A DNA stretch of 64,000 nucleotides, taken from positions 336,014 through 400,013 of the forward strand of contig CACWTN010000005.1 of assembly GCA_902763805.1 (NCBI GenBank). The letters run 5' to 3'. Positions 16,989 to 25,371 of this stretch are shown here, one piece after another; position 1 is the first letter of the stretch; each line of letters starts with the position of its first letter. This DNA comes from an uncultured bacterium. Its GTDB lineage: Bacteria; Cyanobacteriota; Vampirovibrionia; Gastranaerophilales; Gastranaerophilaceae. Under the pieces are notes generated by a model. It was not told where the DNA came from and did no database searches. It worked only from the letters and a program-made list of their open reading frames with translations. Both the position numbers and the translations under genes were made by a program.

Positions 16989-17762
16989 ATGAAAAAACTT
17001 TTATCTTTATTTTTAATTTTTAATCTTCTCCTTCCTTCTTTCGCCGATACAATAGAAGGACGGGTGTCAGAACAGGGAACAACCGCTCAAAACAGAGTAA
17101 TTGACAAAAAAACGGGCGAAGGAATAAACGGTGCGCAAATCCTGTTACCCAAAGAAAATTACAGAACAAAAACCGACAAAAACGGCTTTTTTGAACTTGA
17201 TACAGAAATAAGAGGAACAAGTATTATGTCTGTACAAAAAGATAAATACAAACCCTTTTCCATGACCGTTACCCAAAAAAGTTTTTCCAAACCGCTTGAA
17301 GTAACAATTGAAAAATCCGACGCTCATAATATTGCAATTGATACTTCTATGCATCACCTCGGGGATAACAGTTATTCAGAAAATTCCGCAAATGCGGGAG
17401 AATTTCAAAGTGATGCCGCAGGACCATTCTTCACAAAAAAATTTAATCTGAAAAATATCAATACCCATTCACCCGTATATCTTGTTATCGGTTCAATAAT
17501 CGGAATTGATACACTGGTTGCACGTTCAATGGGACAAAATAAGCGCCCGAATGCTTATGCATCTCCGCCTGAAGTTTTTTTCAACGGAAATAAAGTTGCC
17601 GAAATTCAGATAAACGGTGACGGACAAAAAATCAGGCTTCCTCAGAATCTTGTAAAAAGAGGGGTAAATGAAGTTACCGTTAAAACAGGAAAAAATCTTA
17701 TGCAAAGCTCTTACGTAGATTATGATGACATTGAGTTTATGAATCTCAGTATTGAGAACTGA
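16989..17762 (+). CDS. Secreted protein with carboxypeptidase-regulatory-like domain
   Basis: 257 residues. MKKLLSLFLIFNLLLPSFAD is a clear Sec signal peptide, cleaved probably after FAD or FA. Residues about 37-95 fit the CarboxypepD_reg beta-sandwich (RVIDKKTGEGINGAQILLP, KTDKNGFFELDT), often found in cell-surface and TonB-linked proteins. The C-terminal 110 residues are beta-rich (YLVIGSIIGIDTLVARS; VFFNGNKVAEIQINGDG) and may be a second sandwich. The gene stands alone; an AT-rich promoter region of 120 bp separates it from tRNA-Leu. Ligand unknown. Confidence 0.75.
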   Translation: MKKLLSLFLIFNLLLPSFADTIEGRVSEQGTTAQNRVIDKKTGEGINGAQILLPKENYRTKTDKNGFFELDTEIRGTSIMSVQKDKYKPFSMTVTQKSFSKPLEVTIEKSDAHNIAIDTSMHHLGDNSYSENSANAGEFQSDAAGPFFTKKFNLKNINTHSPVYLVIGSIIGIDTLVARSMGQNKRPNAYASPPEVFFNGNKVAEIQINGDGQKIRLPQNLVKRGVNEVTVKTGKNLMQSSYVDYDDIEFMNLSIEN

Positions 17763-17832
17763 TTATTACCTATTGTTACAAATTTTGCTGAGCCTGTTAT
17801 AAATGTTATAAAATGTGGAATAAATACCATGT

Positions 17833-17862
17833 CGGATAATACCAACGGATTAGGATTATTCG
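17833..17862 (+). other. Hairpin in the 5' leader of the flagellin-like gene
   Basis: CGGATAAT (17833-17840) pairs with ATTATTCG (17855-17862) with one G-U, loop of 14. It lies about 65 nt before the start at 17927, downstream of a possible TTGCTG / TAAAAT promoter. Function unknown. Confidence 0.35.
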
Positions 17863-17926
17863 TATTGTGTTAAGGATGTAGCAAATTAACTCAGTATTTA
17901 TTTCTTAAAAATTGAAAGGATAAAAC

Positions 17927-18832
17927 ATGGATTCAATAAATCAAATTCTATCACAAGGCGTGCAAAACGGACCTTCCGTCAGCCTTCAGCCTATAATTCG
18001 CAGCGGAATGCAAAACCAAAAATTTGTAAACGATATTGCAGCAAATACCATGCCGGACTTTTTAATATCCGGTGCCGGTTTTGATATGGTTATGAATAAA
18101 CTTGCTTCGTTTAAAGATATGATATCCGTTACACAGGGCGGTCTTTCTCAAATGAGAGAGCAGGGCGAAAGCATCAGAGATTTAATAGCTCAGGCAAGAG
18201 AAGAAGGTGTAACGCCTGAAATTATGGATAAAATACAGGAGGAAGTAAACTCCAGAGTTGCGCAGATTAAACAAATTCGCGACAATACCGAATTTAACGG
18301 CATAAATCCGTTCAACGAAAAATTCAGTCTGGATATCCCTAATGTTCTCGAACTGATGGGTGCTCAGAATAAGGAAGAAGCTAACACCGAAATTGCAAAT
18401 ATGCTCGCATCAATTGATGTTGATATGACAATAGAAGGTGACGGTTTCAAAATCGGCGGTTCTGCAAAAATCGAAATCGGATACACCGAAGACGGTGCTT
18501 TACAGATAAATGTTGATGCAAGCATGGATTTTGACCTTTCAGGACTTGTCAGCAACGGTGTAAACTCAGATGAAGCCTGGGATTTAATCAACAGCTTCCT
18601 TGATATGCTGGGCGTTCAGGAAGGCGATATGGGAAATGCTCAAAACTTTATGGATGTTTTGTTTGAAAAAATGTTTAACCTTATGACAAACAAACAAAAC
18701 GCTTTAACTGACGGAATCGATTTTGAACTTGATTCTTCGGATGTACTGAAAGGACATATGGTACAACAGGCATCCATAACCTTAGACGGAATGGCTAACC
18801 AGGCACCAAGTATTGCTATTAATATTCTGTAA
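17927..18832 (+). CDS. Flagellin-like protein with a reduced N-terminus
   Basis: 301 residues. Residues about 68-125 align by eye with the flagellin D1 helices: ISVTQGGLSQMREQGESIRD corresponds to the GISVAQT..L..I...L.R.REL helix, and QIKQIRDNTEFNGINPF to the IDRI...T.FNG signature. The C-terminus MVQQASITLDGMANQAP matches the flagellin end helix (ML.QAST.ILAQANQAP). The usual D0 start (INTN..SL.AQ) is replaced by an unrelated stretch, and the middle is an acidic beta-rich insert (IEGDGFKIGGSAKIEIGY). GAAAGGAT ribosome site, own terminator at 18853. No other flagellar gene is in the window, so it could be a filament protein or a relic. Confidence 0.65.
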   Translation: MDSINQILSQGVQNGPSVSLQPIIRSGMQNQKFVNDIAANTMPDFLISGAGFDMVMNKLASFKDMISVTQGGLSQMREQGESIRDLIAQAREEGVTPEIMDKIQEEVNSRVAQIKQIRDNTEFNGINPFNEKFSLDIPNVLELMGAQNKEEANTEIANMLASIDVDMTIEGDGFKIGGSAKIEIGYTEDGALQINVDASMDFDLSGLVSNGVNSDEAWDLINSFLDMLGVQEGDMGNAQNFMDVLFEKMFNLMTNKQNALTDGIDFELDSSDVLKGHMVQQASITLDGMANQAPSIAINIL

Positions 18833-18852
18833 TTTGCAATACTGACAGGTTT

Positions 18853-18885
18853 AAGAGGCAGTTTTTTAACTGCCTCTTTTGTTTT
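18853..18885 (+). terminator. Terminator of the flagellin-like gene
   Basis: AAGAGGCAGTT-TTTT-AACTGCCTCTT followed by TTGTTTT. Confidence 0.9.
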
Positions 18886-18927
18886 CCTGTGTTTTTCTGT
18901 TTTTCTTTCTCTGATTTGCTCCCTATA

Positions 18928-18937
18928 CATTTACCCC
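18928..18937 (+). repeat. Intergenic CATTTACCCC motif upstream of tpiA
   Basis: Exact copy, followed at 18942 by a related AATTTACCCC and a C-rich stretch, 85 bp before the tpiA start. Confidence 0.35.
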
Positions 18938-19021
18938 TTTTAATTTACCCCTCCCCCTTTACTTTTGCCCCCTATTTGTTCTACAATTCAGGTGTAGGAA
19001 TAAATAAAAGGGAGAAAAATT

Positions 19022-19816
19022 ATGTCAAGAAAACCTATTATTGCCGGTAACTGGAAAATGAATTTACTTCAAAGCGAAGCAAAAGCTTTATTTGACGGTA
19101 TCAGCTCATATTTAGAAAACTATACAGCAGTTCAATTACCTACAGTTGTAATTGCTCCTGTATTTACTTCAATTAATCAGGTTCATTCAATTGCCTGCAA
19201 CTGCGGCTGCGGAGGAAACAAACTTTCTGTTGCAGGTCAAAACTGCCACTGGGAAAAATCAGGTGCATTCACAGGTGAAATCTCTGTTGAAATGCTTAAA
19301 GATGCAGGTTGTGAATATGTAATCATCGGTCACAGCGAAAGAAGACAATACTTCTCTGAAACAGATGAAATGATTAACAAAAAAGCTAAAGCTATCTTAG
19401 CAGGCGGTCTTATTCCGATTATCTGCTGCGGGGAAACTTTGGAACAGAGAGAAGCAGGTTCAACTGATGTTCACATCGCATCTCAAATCAGAGCTGCTTT
19501 AGACGGAATCTCTTCTGAAGATGTTGCTAAATCAGTTATCGCTTACGAACCTATCTGGGCTATCGGAACAGGTAAAACCTGCGACAGCGTTGAAGCTAAC
19601 AGAGTTATCAAAATGATCAGAAGCGTTGTTGCTGAAGTTGCAGGCACATCTGCTGCTGATTCTATCAGAATCCTTTACGGCGGTTCTGTTAAACCTTCTA
19701 CTATCGAAGAACAGATGTCACAATCTGATATCGACGGTGCTTTGGTTGGCGGTGCAAGCCTTAAAGCAGACAGCTTTAACGAAATTATCGCTAACACTAT
19801 GAAAGTTAGTGTATAA
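19022..19816 (+). CDS. tpiA: Triosephosphate isomerase
   Basis: Interconverts dihydroxyacetone phosphate and glyceraldehyde-3-phosphate in glycolysis. 264 residues. Catalytic residues are visible: Lys in GNWKMN, His in IIGHSERRQYF, Glu in AYEPIWAIGTG, and the phosphate loop LYGGSVKP. A short cysteine-rich insertion (CNCGCGGNK) near residue 60 makes it slightly longer than the usual 250. The ribosome site AAGGGAG lies 8 nt upstream. It is monocistronic, with a strong terminator at 19837. Codon use is more uniform than its neighbours, as in highly expressed genes. Confidence 0.98.
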   Translation: MSRKPIIAGNWKMNLLQSEAKALFDGISSYLENYTAVQLPTVVIAPVFTSINQVHSIACNCGCGGNKLSVAGQNCHWEKSGAFTGEISVEMLKDAGCEYVIIGHSERRQYFSETDEMINKKAKAILAGGLIPIICCGETLEQREAGSTDVHIASQIRAALDGISSEDVAKSVIAYEPIWAIGTGKTCDSVEANRVIKMIRSVVAEVAGTSAADSIRILYGGSVKPSTIEEQMSQSDIDGALVGGASLKADSFNEIIANTMKVSV

Positions 19817-19836
19817 GTTATTAAGTATTCAACATT

Positions 19837-19870
19837 AAAAAGCGTTCATTAATATTAATGAACGCTTTTT
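19837..19870 (+). terminator. Terminator of tpiA
   Basis: AAAAAGCGTTCATTAAT perfectly inverted over an ATTAATGAACGCTTTTT second arm. Confidence 0.92.
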
Positions 19871-19906
19871 ATAGTATAATATTCTTATTGGCATATATAA
19901 CGGGGT

Positions 19907-20542
19907 ATGAACATGTACACTTTGGTTTATTCAATTAATAACGAAAAAAATCCTGAAACAGTTTATATAAATTTAACAAATGCCTGCACAAACTCTTGTG
20001 TTTTTTGTCTGCGCTCTCAAAAAGATGATGTTTGCGGACACGAAATGTGGCATGATGATAATTATACGCTTGATGATATTATTGAACAATTTAACGGGTT
20101 TAAATCATCAGCAAAAGAAGTTGTTTTTTGCGGATACGGCGAACCGTTTCTTAAAAAAGATATGATGAAGGAGTTCTGCAAATACTTAAGAAAGAATTAT
20201 CCTGAATTAAAAATAAGAGTAAACACTAACGGACACGCTAATGCTGTTTACAAAACCAATATAGCGGAAGAGTTCAAAGGTTTAATCGACTCGGTATCAA
20301 TCAGTTTAAACTCCGATAACGCACAAGAATACGACGAAATTTGCAAGCCAAAAATTGAAAATGCCTATGAAGCAATGAAAGATTTTGCCCGTTCGTGCAA
20401 AGCTGCAGGTATTGACGTTTCAATGAGTATAGTAACAGGGTTTGATAATGTTCACAAAATAAACGTTGAAAATTGCAGAAAAATTGCTGATGAGATTGGC
20501 GCAAAATTCCGTAATCGTGAGTTTATAACCAACGGATATTAG
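19907..20542 (+). CDS. Radical SAM protein (TatD-associated type)
   Basis: 211 residues. The 4Fe-4S/SAM motif is CTNSCVFC (CxxxCxxC) near residue 25, followed by the GYGEPFL (GGE-like) and NTNGH segments. Its short length and opening (YINLTNACTNSCVFCLRSQ) match the small radical SAM group often encoded next to TatD nucleases; no TatD gene is seen here. The start may be the second Met at 19913, which gives better spacing to GGGG. maf follows after 8 bp, so the two are probably an operon. Substrate unknown. Confidence 0.8.
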   Translation: MNMYTLVYSINNEKNPETVYINLTNACTNSCVFCLRSQKDDVCGHEMWHDDNYTLDDIIEQFNGFKSSAKEVVFCGYGEPFLKKDMMKEFCKYLRKNYPELKIRVNTNGHANAVYKTNIAEEFKGLIDSVSISLNSDNAQEYDEICKPKIENAYEAMKDFARSCKAAGIDVSMSIVTGFDNVHKINVENCRKIADEIGAKFRNREFITNGY

Positions 20543-20550
20543 AGGTTTTT

Positions 20551-21129
20551 ATGGTTGAGTTAATACTGGCATCAAATTCACCGAGAAGAAAAAAAATACT
20601 TACTGATATGGGACTTGAATACAAAATAGTTCCGTCAAATTATGATGAAAAACTTGAAAGTGATGATTTTACTTATGATAAAATTGAAGATTTGGCAACT
20701 CAAAAATGCTTAGATGTAGTAAGACGCTCAGACAAAAATTCTCTTGTTCTCGCTGCCGATACGGTTGTTGTACTGCATAACAAAATCCTAGGCAAGCCCC
20801 ACACAAAAGAAAACGCATACAAAATGCTAAAAGAATTGTCAGGTGAAACACACATGGTTGTAACATCGATTTGTGCCATTAATACAAAAACAAACCGTGC
20901 TGCGACAATTTCAACAACAAGTTATGTAAGATTTACCGAATGGACTGATGAGATGATACACCACTATGTCGATACTTTTAATCCCCTTGATAAAGCAGGA
21001 AGCTATGGTATACAAGAACTTCCTCCGGACTATATGGATAAGTACGAAGGAAGTTTTGAAAATATTGTAGGACTTTCACCAGAATCGGTCAGAGCCGTTT
21101 TAGAAAAACTGGAATACCCTATTCCTTAG
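20551..21129 (+). CDS. maf: Maf-like nucleoside triphosphate pyrophosphatase
   Basis: 192 residues. Maf proteins hydrolyse modified or non-canonical nucleotides (dTTP/UTP-type or m7GTP-type) to monophosphates. Signatures: LILASNSPRRKKIL at the N-terminus, AADTVVVL (catalytic Asp), KPHTKENA and GSYGIQE. It follows the radical SAM gene by 8 bp with an AGAGG ribosome site. The 3' end overlaps the convergent S1-domain gene by 11 bp. Confidence 0.93.
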   Translation: MVELILASNSPRRKKILTDMGLEYKIVPSNYDEKLESDDFTYDKIEDLATQKCLDVVRRSDKNSLVLAADTVVVLHNKILGKPHTKENAYKMLKELSGETHMVVTSICAINTKTNRAATISTTSYVRFTEWTDEMIHHYVDTFNPLDKAGSYGIQELPPDYMDKYEGSFENIVGLSPESVRAVLEKLEYPIP

Positions 21130-22189
21130 GTTCTTCTTCATTAGGCAGTCCCAAAGAAATACGTTTGTCTTTCGGGTTGAATTTTTCTACTTTGGTATCA
21201 ATTTTATCACCTGCAGCAAGCATTTTTCCGCTCTTATTCTGATAAGCCGAAACTGCAGACTGCGGAAGCAGAGCTTCAACGCCAGGAAGAACCTCAACGA
21301 AAGCACCAAATGGTTTAACTCTTGTTACTACACCTTCTTTAATATCGCCTTCTTTAAGTTCTTCTTCTGCCTTAATCCACGGATCAGGTTCGGTATTTTT
21401 AAGACTTAAACTGATTCTTTGCTTGTCATGGTCAACATCAATAATCTCAACATTAATCTCCTGACCGACTTTGAGCAGGTCTGTAGGATGTTCAACCCAT
21501 TTCCAGGAAATTTGAGAAAGCGGAAGCAGACAATCTACACCGCCTACGTTAACAAATGCGCCGAAATCTGTTATTCTTACAACTTCACCTTTTACAATCT
21601 GACCGACTTCAACCTGAGAGAATACGCTCTTTCTGGTTTCAGCCATATTTGTTTCAAACACCTTTTTATTAGATAAAATCAAATTATTCTGAGATTTATC
21701 CAGCGTCAGAATTTTAACTTCTATTTTATCTCCTGCAGCAGCTGTAGTTTCTTTGGCACATAACTGACCCTGCGGAATAAAACCCTGTACGCCCGAAATA
21801 TCAACAATTATGCCGCCCTTAACAATTTGTGTAATTGTTGCGGCAATTGTTTCATCCGCCTCTTTGATTTTTTCAAGTTCTGCCCATGTGTGAGCAGCTG
21901 CAACTTTCTTGTATGATAACGTAAATTTACCGTTTTCATCTGCATCCTGAGTAATCAAAAATTCATACTCGGTATTCTTCTCTAATACATTTTCCACTTT
22001 CGCTTTTCTGTCAGAAGAAACTTCATAAGAAGGAACAAAAGCAGTACATTTTGAGCCAATATCAACGATAGCCCCGTCTGATTCGTATGCACACACAACA
22101 CCCTGAACGATATCACCTCTTTTAAATTTGTAATCATACTTTGATAAAAGAGCCTCAAAATCCTCGTCCGAATACTTCTTCTCAGCCAT
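21119..22189 (-). CDS. rpsA: S1 RNA-binding-domain protein, ribosomal protein S1-like
   Basis: 356 residues from MAEKKYSDEDFEAL at 22189; earlier in-frame starts add a stretch unlike the family. Four S1 domains follow in order: about 21-85 (GDIVQGVVCAYESDGAIVDIG), 105-170 (TITQIVKGGIIVDISGVQGF), 190-260 (VVRITDFGAFVNVGGVDCLL) and 278-345 (VVTRVKPFGAFVEVLPGVEAL). E. coli S1 has six, so this is a shorter form, as in cyanobacteria and Firmicutes. It likely binds mRNA on the 30S subunit. An AAGGA site precedes the start. The 3' end overlaps maf. Confidence 0.88.
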   Translation of the reverse strand: MAEKKYSDEDFEALLSKYDYKFKRGDIVQGVVCAYESDGAIVDIGSKCTAFVPSYEVSSDRKAKVENVLEKNTEYEFLITQDADENGKFTLSYKKVAAAHTWAELEKIKEADETIAATITQIVKGGIIVDISGVQGFIPQGQLCAKETTAAAGDKIEVKILTLDKSQNNLILSNKKVFETNMAETRKSVFSQVEVGQIVKGEVVRITDFGAFVNVGGVDCLLPLSQISWKWVEHPTDLLKVGQEINVEIIDVDHDKQRISLSLKNTEPDPWIKAEEELKEGDIKEGVVTRVKPFGAFVEVLPGVEALLPQSAVSAYQNKSGKMLAAGDKIDTKVEKFNPKDKRISLGLPNEEEPKE

Positions 22190-22321
22190 TCTTTTAATAT
22201 TCCTTTCAAGAACTGCGGTAAGGAAACCCTGATACACAACCCTACCTAATAAACACGGGTCAATTATAGCATATTTGTCAAGCATGGTCAAAGGTATGAG
22301 CTTTTTTTGTGAAAAATGTTA

Positions 22322-22362
22322 CAAAAAAGTCGATTTTGACAAAATGTCAAAACCGACTTTTA
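22322..22362 (-). terminator. Terminator of gdhA
   Basis: On the minus strand AAAAGTCGGTTTTGACA pairs with TGTCAAAATCGACTTTT and ends in a T-tract. Confidence 0.9.
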
Positions 22363-22383
22363 TATTTAATTTTACATTTACCT

Positions 22384-23733
22384 CTATACAATACCCTGGC
22401 ATTTCATAGCTTCTGCAAGTTTATCAAAAGCGGCAAGGTTGGCACCTGCAACATAATTTCCTGCACAGCCGTATTTTTCAGCATTACATTTGCAAGCTTC
22501 AAAAATATTAACCATAATGTGGTCAAGTTTTTCGATAACTTCATCAAATGTATAGTAATATCTCATGCTGTTTTGGCTCATCTCAATAGCAGATGTTGCT
22601 ACACCGCCTGCGTTAGCAGCTTTTGCCGGTCCTACAAGAACACCTTTTTCAAGGAAGTAATCTGTTGCTTCCTGGGTACAAGGCATGTTTGCACCTTCTG
22701 AAACTGCCATAACACCGTTTTCTACAAGCTTTTTAGCAGAATTTAACGTTACTTCGTTTTGGGTTGCACAAGGTAATGCGATATCTGTTTTGATTGTCCA
22801 AATCGGAGAATCTTCGCTTGTTCTTTCCATATACTGAGCATCAGAGTGAACTCTCAGGTAATCTTTTATTCTTCCTCTTTCAACTTCCTTAATTTGTTTA
22901 ATCAATGCCAAATCTATTCCGTTTTTGTCATAAATACAACCGTTAGAATCAGACATTGCAACAACTTTTGCACCGTATTCCTGAGCTTTTTGGCAAGCGT
23001 AAATTGCAACGTTACCGGAGCCTGAAATAGTAACCGTTTTACCGTTAAAGCTTTCACCTTTGGTCTTAAGCATTTCTCTTGTGAAGAATACCAAACCGAA
23101 ACCTGTTGCTTCCGTTCTTCCCAAAGAACCGCCGTAGCAAATTGATTTTCCTGTCAAAACTCCGCCTTCATAAGCATCACGAATTCTCTTGTACTGACCG
23201 AATAAATATCCGATTTCACGTCCGCCTACACCAATATCACCGGCAGGAACGTCAACATCGTGACCTATGTGTCTGTATAATTCTGTCATAAAGCTTTGGC
23301 AGAATCTCATAATCTCGTTATCAGATTTACCTTTAGGGTCAAAGTCGCTCCCGCCTTTACCGCCGCCGATAGGCAAGCCTGTCAAAGCGTTTTTAAAGAT
23401 TTGTTCAAAACCCAAAAACTTCATAATACTCTGGTTAACAGTCGGGTGAAATCTCAGACCGCCTTTATAAGGACCGATAAGAGAACTGAACTGAACTCTG
23501 AAACCTCTGTTTACAATAACTTCGCCCTTATCATTAACCCATGGAACTCTGAATGATATTATCCTTTCGGGTTCAACCATTCTTTCTAAAATAGCTAATT
23601 TTTCATACTCTGGGTGTTTTTCAACCAAATGTTCAACAGAACATAAAACTTCTTTTACCGCCTGTAAATATTCAGGTTCACAAGCATACTTCTTCTCTAA
23701 GTCATTAATAACTCTGGTTATGTATTCGTTCAT
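22384..23733 (-). CDS. gdhA: NADP-type glutamate dehydrogenase
   Basis: Reversible reductive amination of 2-oxoglutarate to glutamate. 449 residues, the size of the hexameric bacterial/lower-eukaryote class (50s group). PIGGGKGGSDFDPKGKS contains the substrate-binding and catalytic lysines; KGGLRFHP and GDIGVGGREIGYL are family blocks, and TVTISGSGNVAIYACQKA is the dinucleotide fold (GxGxxA/G). The upstream region (23734-23929) holds two inverted copies of CATTTACCCC, a homopolymer of ten G and a potential hairpin, so regulation by nitrogen status is possible but unproven. Confidence 0.96.
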   Translation of the reverse strand: MNEYITRVINDLEKKYACEPEYLQAVKEVLCSVEHLVEKHPEYEKLAILERMVEPERIISFRVPWVNDKGEVIVNRGFRVQFSSLIGPYKGGLRFHPTVNQSIMKFLGFEQIFKNALTGLPIGGGKGGSDFDPKGKSDNEIMRFCQSFMTELYRHIGHDVDVPAGDIGVGGREIGYLFGQYKRIRDAYEGGVLTGKSICYGGSLGRTEATGFGLVFFTREMLKTKGESFNGKTVTISGSGNVAIYACQKAQEYGAKVVAMSDSNGCIYDKNGIDLALIKQIKEVERGRIKDYLRVHSDAQYMERTSEDSPIWTIKTDIALPCATQNEVTLNSAKKLVENGVMAVSEGANMPCTQEATDYFLEKGVLVGPAKAANAGGVATSAIEMSQNSMRYYYTFDEVIEKLDHIMVNIFEACKCNAEKYGCAGNYVAGANLAAFDKLAEAMKCQGIV

Positions 23734-23780
23734 CCTTCTCTAACCCTCTTATCTATTGAATTACGGGGCATAAAAATTGT

Positions 23781-23878
23781 CATTTACCCCCACTTTTTTG
23801 TTATACAATATATATTTTTTAATTGCAATAGAATTTATAAAAACTTTATAAAATTTTTATATGGGGGGGGGGTAAATG
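23781..23878. promoter_or_regulatory. gdhA upstream region: inverted pair of CATTTACCCC and a G-tract
   Basis: CATTTACCCC at 23781-23790 (plus) and its complement GGGGTAAATG at 23869-23878, facing each other 78 bp apart, with an unbroken run of ten G (about 23863-23872) leading into the second. In between is nearly pure AT. Confidence 0.4.
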
Positions 23879-23881
23879 TTA

Positions 23882-23921
23882 TCCGACTAAAAGCTAAAGA
23901 CTTAAAGGTCAAAAGCAGTCG
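23882..23921. other. Hairpin between XRE gene and gdhA
   Basis: CCGACT and AGTCGG bracket an inner GAC-TTAAAG-GTC stem. There is no T-tract, so it is not a classical terminator; perhaps an mRNA 3' structure of the XRE gene at 23930. Confidence 0.3.
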
Positions 23922-23929
23922 GCAAAACT

Positions 23930-24139
23930 CTAATCAAAATTAATCAAGTCCGATACTTTAACTTCCAAAATATCGGCAAGTTTAAACAATTTTCTCAGAC
24001 TTAAAAATTTCAGACCGTTCTCTATACGACAGACATAATCTTCAGACAAATCCAATGCCACAGCCAAGTCTAATTGCCTGTACCCTTTAGCTTTTCTATA
24101 TTTCTTTATATTATTTCCCAATAACTTTAGCCTTGACAT
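23930..24139 (-). CDS. Small XRE-family HTH regulator
   Basis: 69 residues, a single lambda-repressor-like HTH (Cro/C1 type): LGNNIKKYRKAKGYRQLDLAVALDLSEDYVCRIENGLK, where the QLDLA and SEDYVCRIE parts are the two HTH helices. It diverges from another small XRE-like gene (24208). The start codon lies inside a 6-bp inverted repeat, ATATGG (24138-24143) and CCATAT (24153-24158), which also covers promoters for both directions, pointing to mutual or self-repression. Confidence 0.85.
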   Translation of the reverse strand: MSRLKLLGNNIKKYRKAKGYRQLDLAVALDLSEDYVCRIENGLKFLSLRKLFKLADILEVKVSDLINFD

Positions 24140-24161
24140 ATGGTCTATTATTCCATATTAT
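24133..24161 (+). promoter_or_regulatory. Consensus promoter and inverted-repeat operator between two XRE genes
   Basis: TTGACA at 24133-24138, a 17-bp spacer, TATTAT at 24156-24161, facing right. The inverted repeat ATATGG/CCATAT spans 24138-24158 between and over the hexamers. On the opposite strand TATAAT at 24158-24163 serves the leftward gene. GACATAT recurs at 24175. Confidence 0.65.
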
Positions 24162-24207
24162 AAAAACAAGCATTCGACATATTTGTCCATGTTAATGGGG
24201 TATTATT

Positions 24208-24444
24208 ATTAATGATATAAATGTATTAGAAGTTTTAGGTAAGAATTTACACGATATTAGATTTGAAAAAAATATTTCTCTGCAGGAATTATCCGATATG
24301 GTTGACATTGATATTGAAAGGCTTATGAAATTTGAAGCAGGTGTATCAGCAGAATTAGATATCACGCAATATTTAAAGCTTGCAAATGCTTTAGGCGTAA
24401 GCTATGAAGTTTTTACAAAGGGAATACGCTTTGAAAACGATTGA
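24208..24444 (+). CDS. Small XRE-like HTH protein with a non-AUG (ATT) start, or relic
   Basis: The frame encodes about 78 residues: NVLEVLGKNLHDIRFEKN, then ISLQELSDMVDIDIERLMKF (the two HTH helices), then YLKLANALGVSYEVF as in XRE proteins. An in-frame TAA lies at 24193 and no ATG, GTG or TTG occurs before the domain; three ATT codons (24202, 24205, 24208) follow a GGGG stretch, so ATT is the likely start, as infC uses in other bacteria. A consensus promoter lies upstream and a terminator downstream, which supports a live gene, but a pseudogene that lost its start is possible. Confidence 0.55.
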   Translation: MNDINVLEVLGKNLHDIRFEKNISLQELSDMVDIDIERLMKFEAGVSAELDITQYLKLANALGVSYEVFTKGIRFEND

Positions 24445-24452
24445 ACTTTATA

Positions 24453-24489
24453 ACAAAAAAAGAACCCCTTTGAAGGAGTTCTTTTTTTG
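24453..24489. terminator. Bidirectional terminator between the ATT-start HTH gene and rpsI
   Basis: AAAAAAAGAAC-CCCTTTGAAGGA-GTTCTTTTTTT, symmetrical A and T tracts serving both converging genes. Confidence 0.88.
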
Positions 24490-24506
24490 TATATTCTTTG
24501 CAAGAA

Positions 24507-24905
24507 TTAACGTTTTGAGAATTGGAATCTCTTACGAGCTCTTTTTCTGCCGTATTTCTTACGTTCTTTAACTCTTGCATCACGAGTTAACAAACCTTCT
24601 GCCTTAAGAACATTCTTATATTCTTCATTAGATTTAAGTAATGCTCTTGAAATACCATGTCTGATAGCAGCTGCCTGAGCAACGATACCGCCGCCTACAG
24701 CTTTTACTCTTACATCATATTTATCCTGATTTTCAGTAAGAACCAAAGGTCTGTAAATCATCATTTCTACTGAAGGCATGTTGCCGATATAATCAGCTAA
24801 TTTCTTTCCGTTAACGAAAATTCTGCCTTTACCTTTTACAAGTTTAACAACTGCGATTGCGCATTTTCTTCTGCCTGTAGCCATAATTTCTTTTAAGTCT
24901 GCCAT
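24507..24905 (-). CDS. rpsI: 30S ribosomal protein S9
   Basis: 132 residues, normal length. GRRKCAIAVVKLVKGKGRIFVNG at the start and the basic tail ending KKYGRKRARKRFQFSKR, which reaches the P-site tRNA, are diagnostic. It overlaps rplM by 1 nt (TAATG) and is the last gene of the ribosomal block, followed by the terminator at 24453. Confidence 0.98.
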   Translation of the reverse strand: MADLKEIMATGRRKCAIAVVKLVKGKGRIFVNGKKLADYIGNMPSVEMMIYRPLVLTENQDKYDVRVKAVGGGIVAQAAAIRHGISRALLKSNEEYKNVLKAEGLLTRDARVKERKKYGRKRARKRFQFSKR

Positions 24906-25348
24906 TATTTAGCCTCCTTTTCCAAAACTATTGGTTTCTGAGCAGCATGTGGATGCTCTGAACCGCAATATACTTTCAACTTAGTGAACTGAGTATCGCC
25001 TAAAGTGTTGTGTTGTAACATACCCTTAACAGCTTTTTCAATTAACTTAGTTGCATCTTTTTCACGAACTTCTTTAACGGAAGCTGATTTTAAACCACCC
25101 GGATAACCTGTGTGGTGGTAGTAAATTTTATCTGTTTCTTTATTACCTGAAACTAACACTTTTTCAGCATTGATAACAATAACGAAATCGCCTGTATCAA
25201 CGTTTGGAGTGTATTCAGGTTTATTTTTACCTCTTAAAATGTTAGCAACACGAACTGCAAGACGTCCGAGTGTTTCGCCTTCAGCATCGATTAAATACCA
25301 TTTTCTTTCTACTTCAAGAGGCTTTGCTGAATATGTTTTATTCGCCAT
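24905..25348 (-). CDS. rplM: 50S ribosomal protein L13
   Basis: 147 residues. Recognised by [20 protein letters not shown], the [18 protein letters not shown] block and the [18 protein letters not shown] ending. The ribosome site GGAG lies upstream. It sits 23 bp after truA and overlaps rpsI, the usual rplM-rpsI pair. Confidence 0.98.
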   Translation of the reverse strand: MANKTYSAKPLEVERKWYLIDAEGETLGRLAVRVANILRGKNKPEYTPNVDTGDFVIVINAEKVLVSGNKETDKIYYHHTGYPGGLKSASVKEVREKDATKLIEKAVKGMLQHNTLGDTQFTKLKVYCGSEHPHAAQKPIVLEKEAK

Positions 25349-25371
25349 TTTAATATTTCTCCATTGTAGTT

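Noticed and set aside
22309..22701. Plus-strand 130-codon frame antisense to gdhA
   Set aside because: Overlaps a clear gdhA and its terminator; composition is that of an antisense frame.
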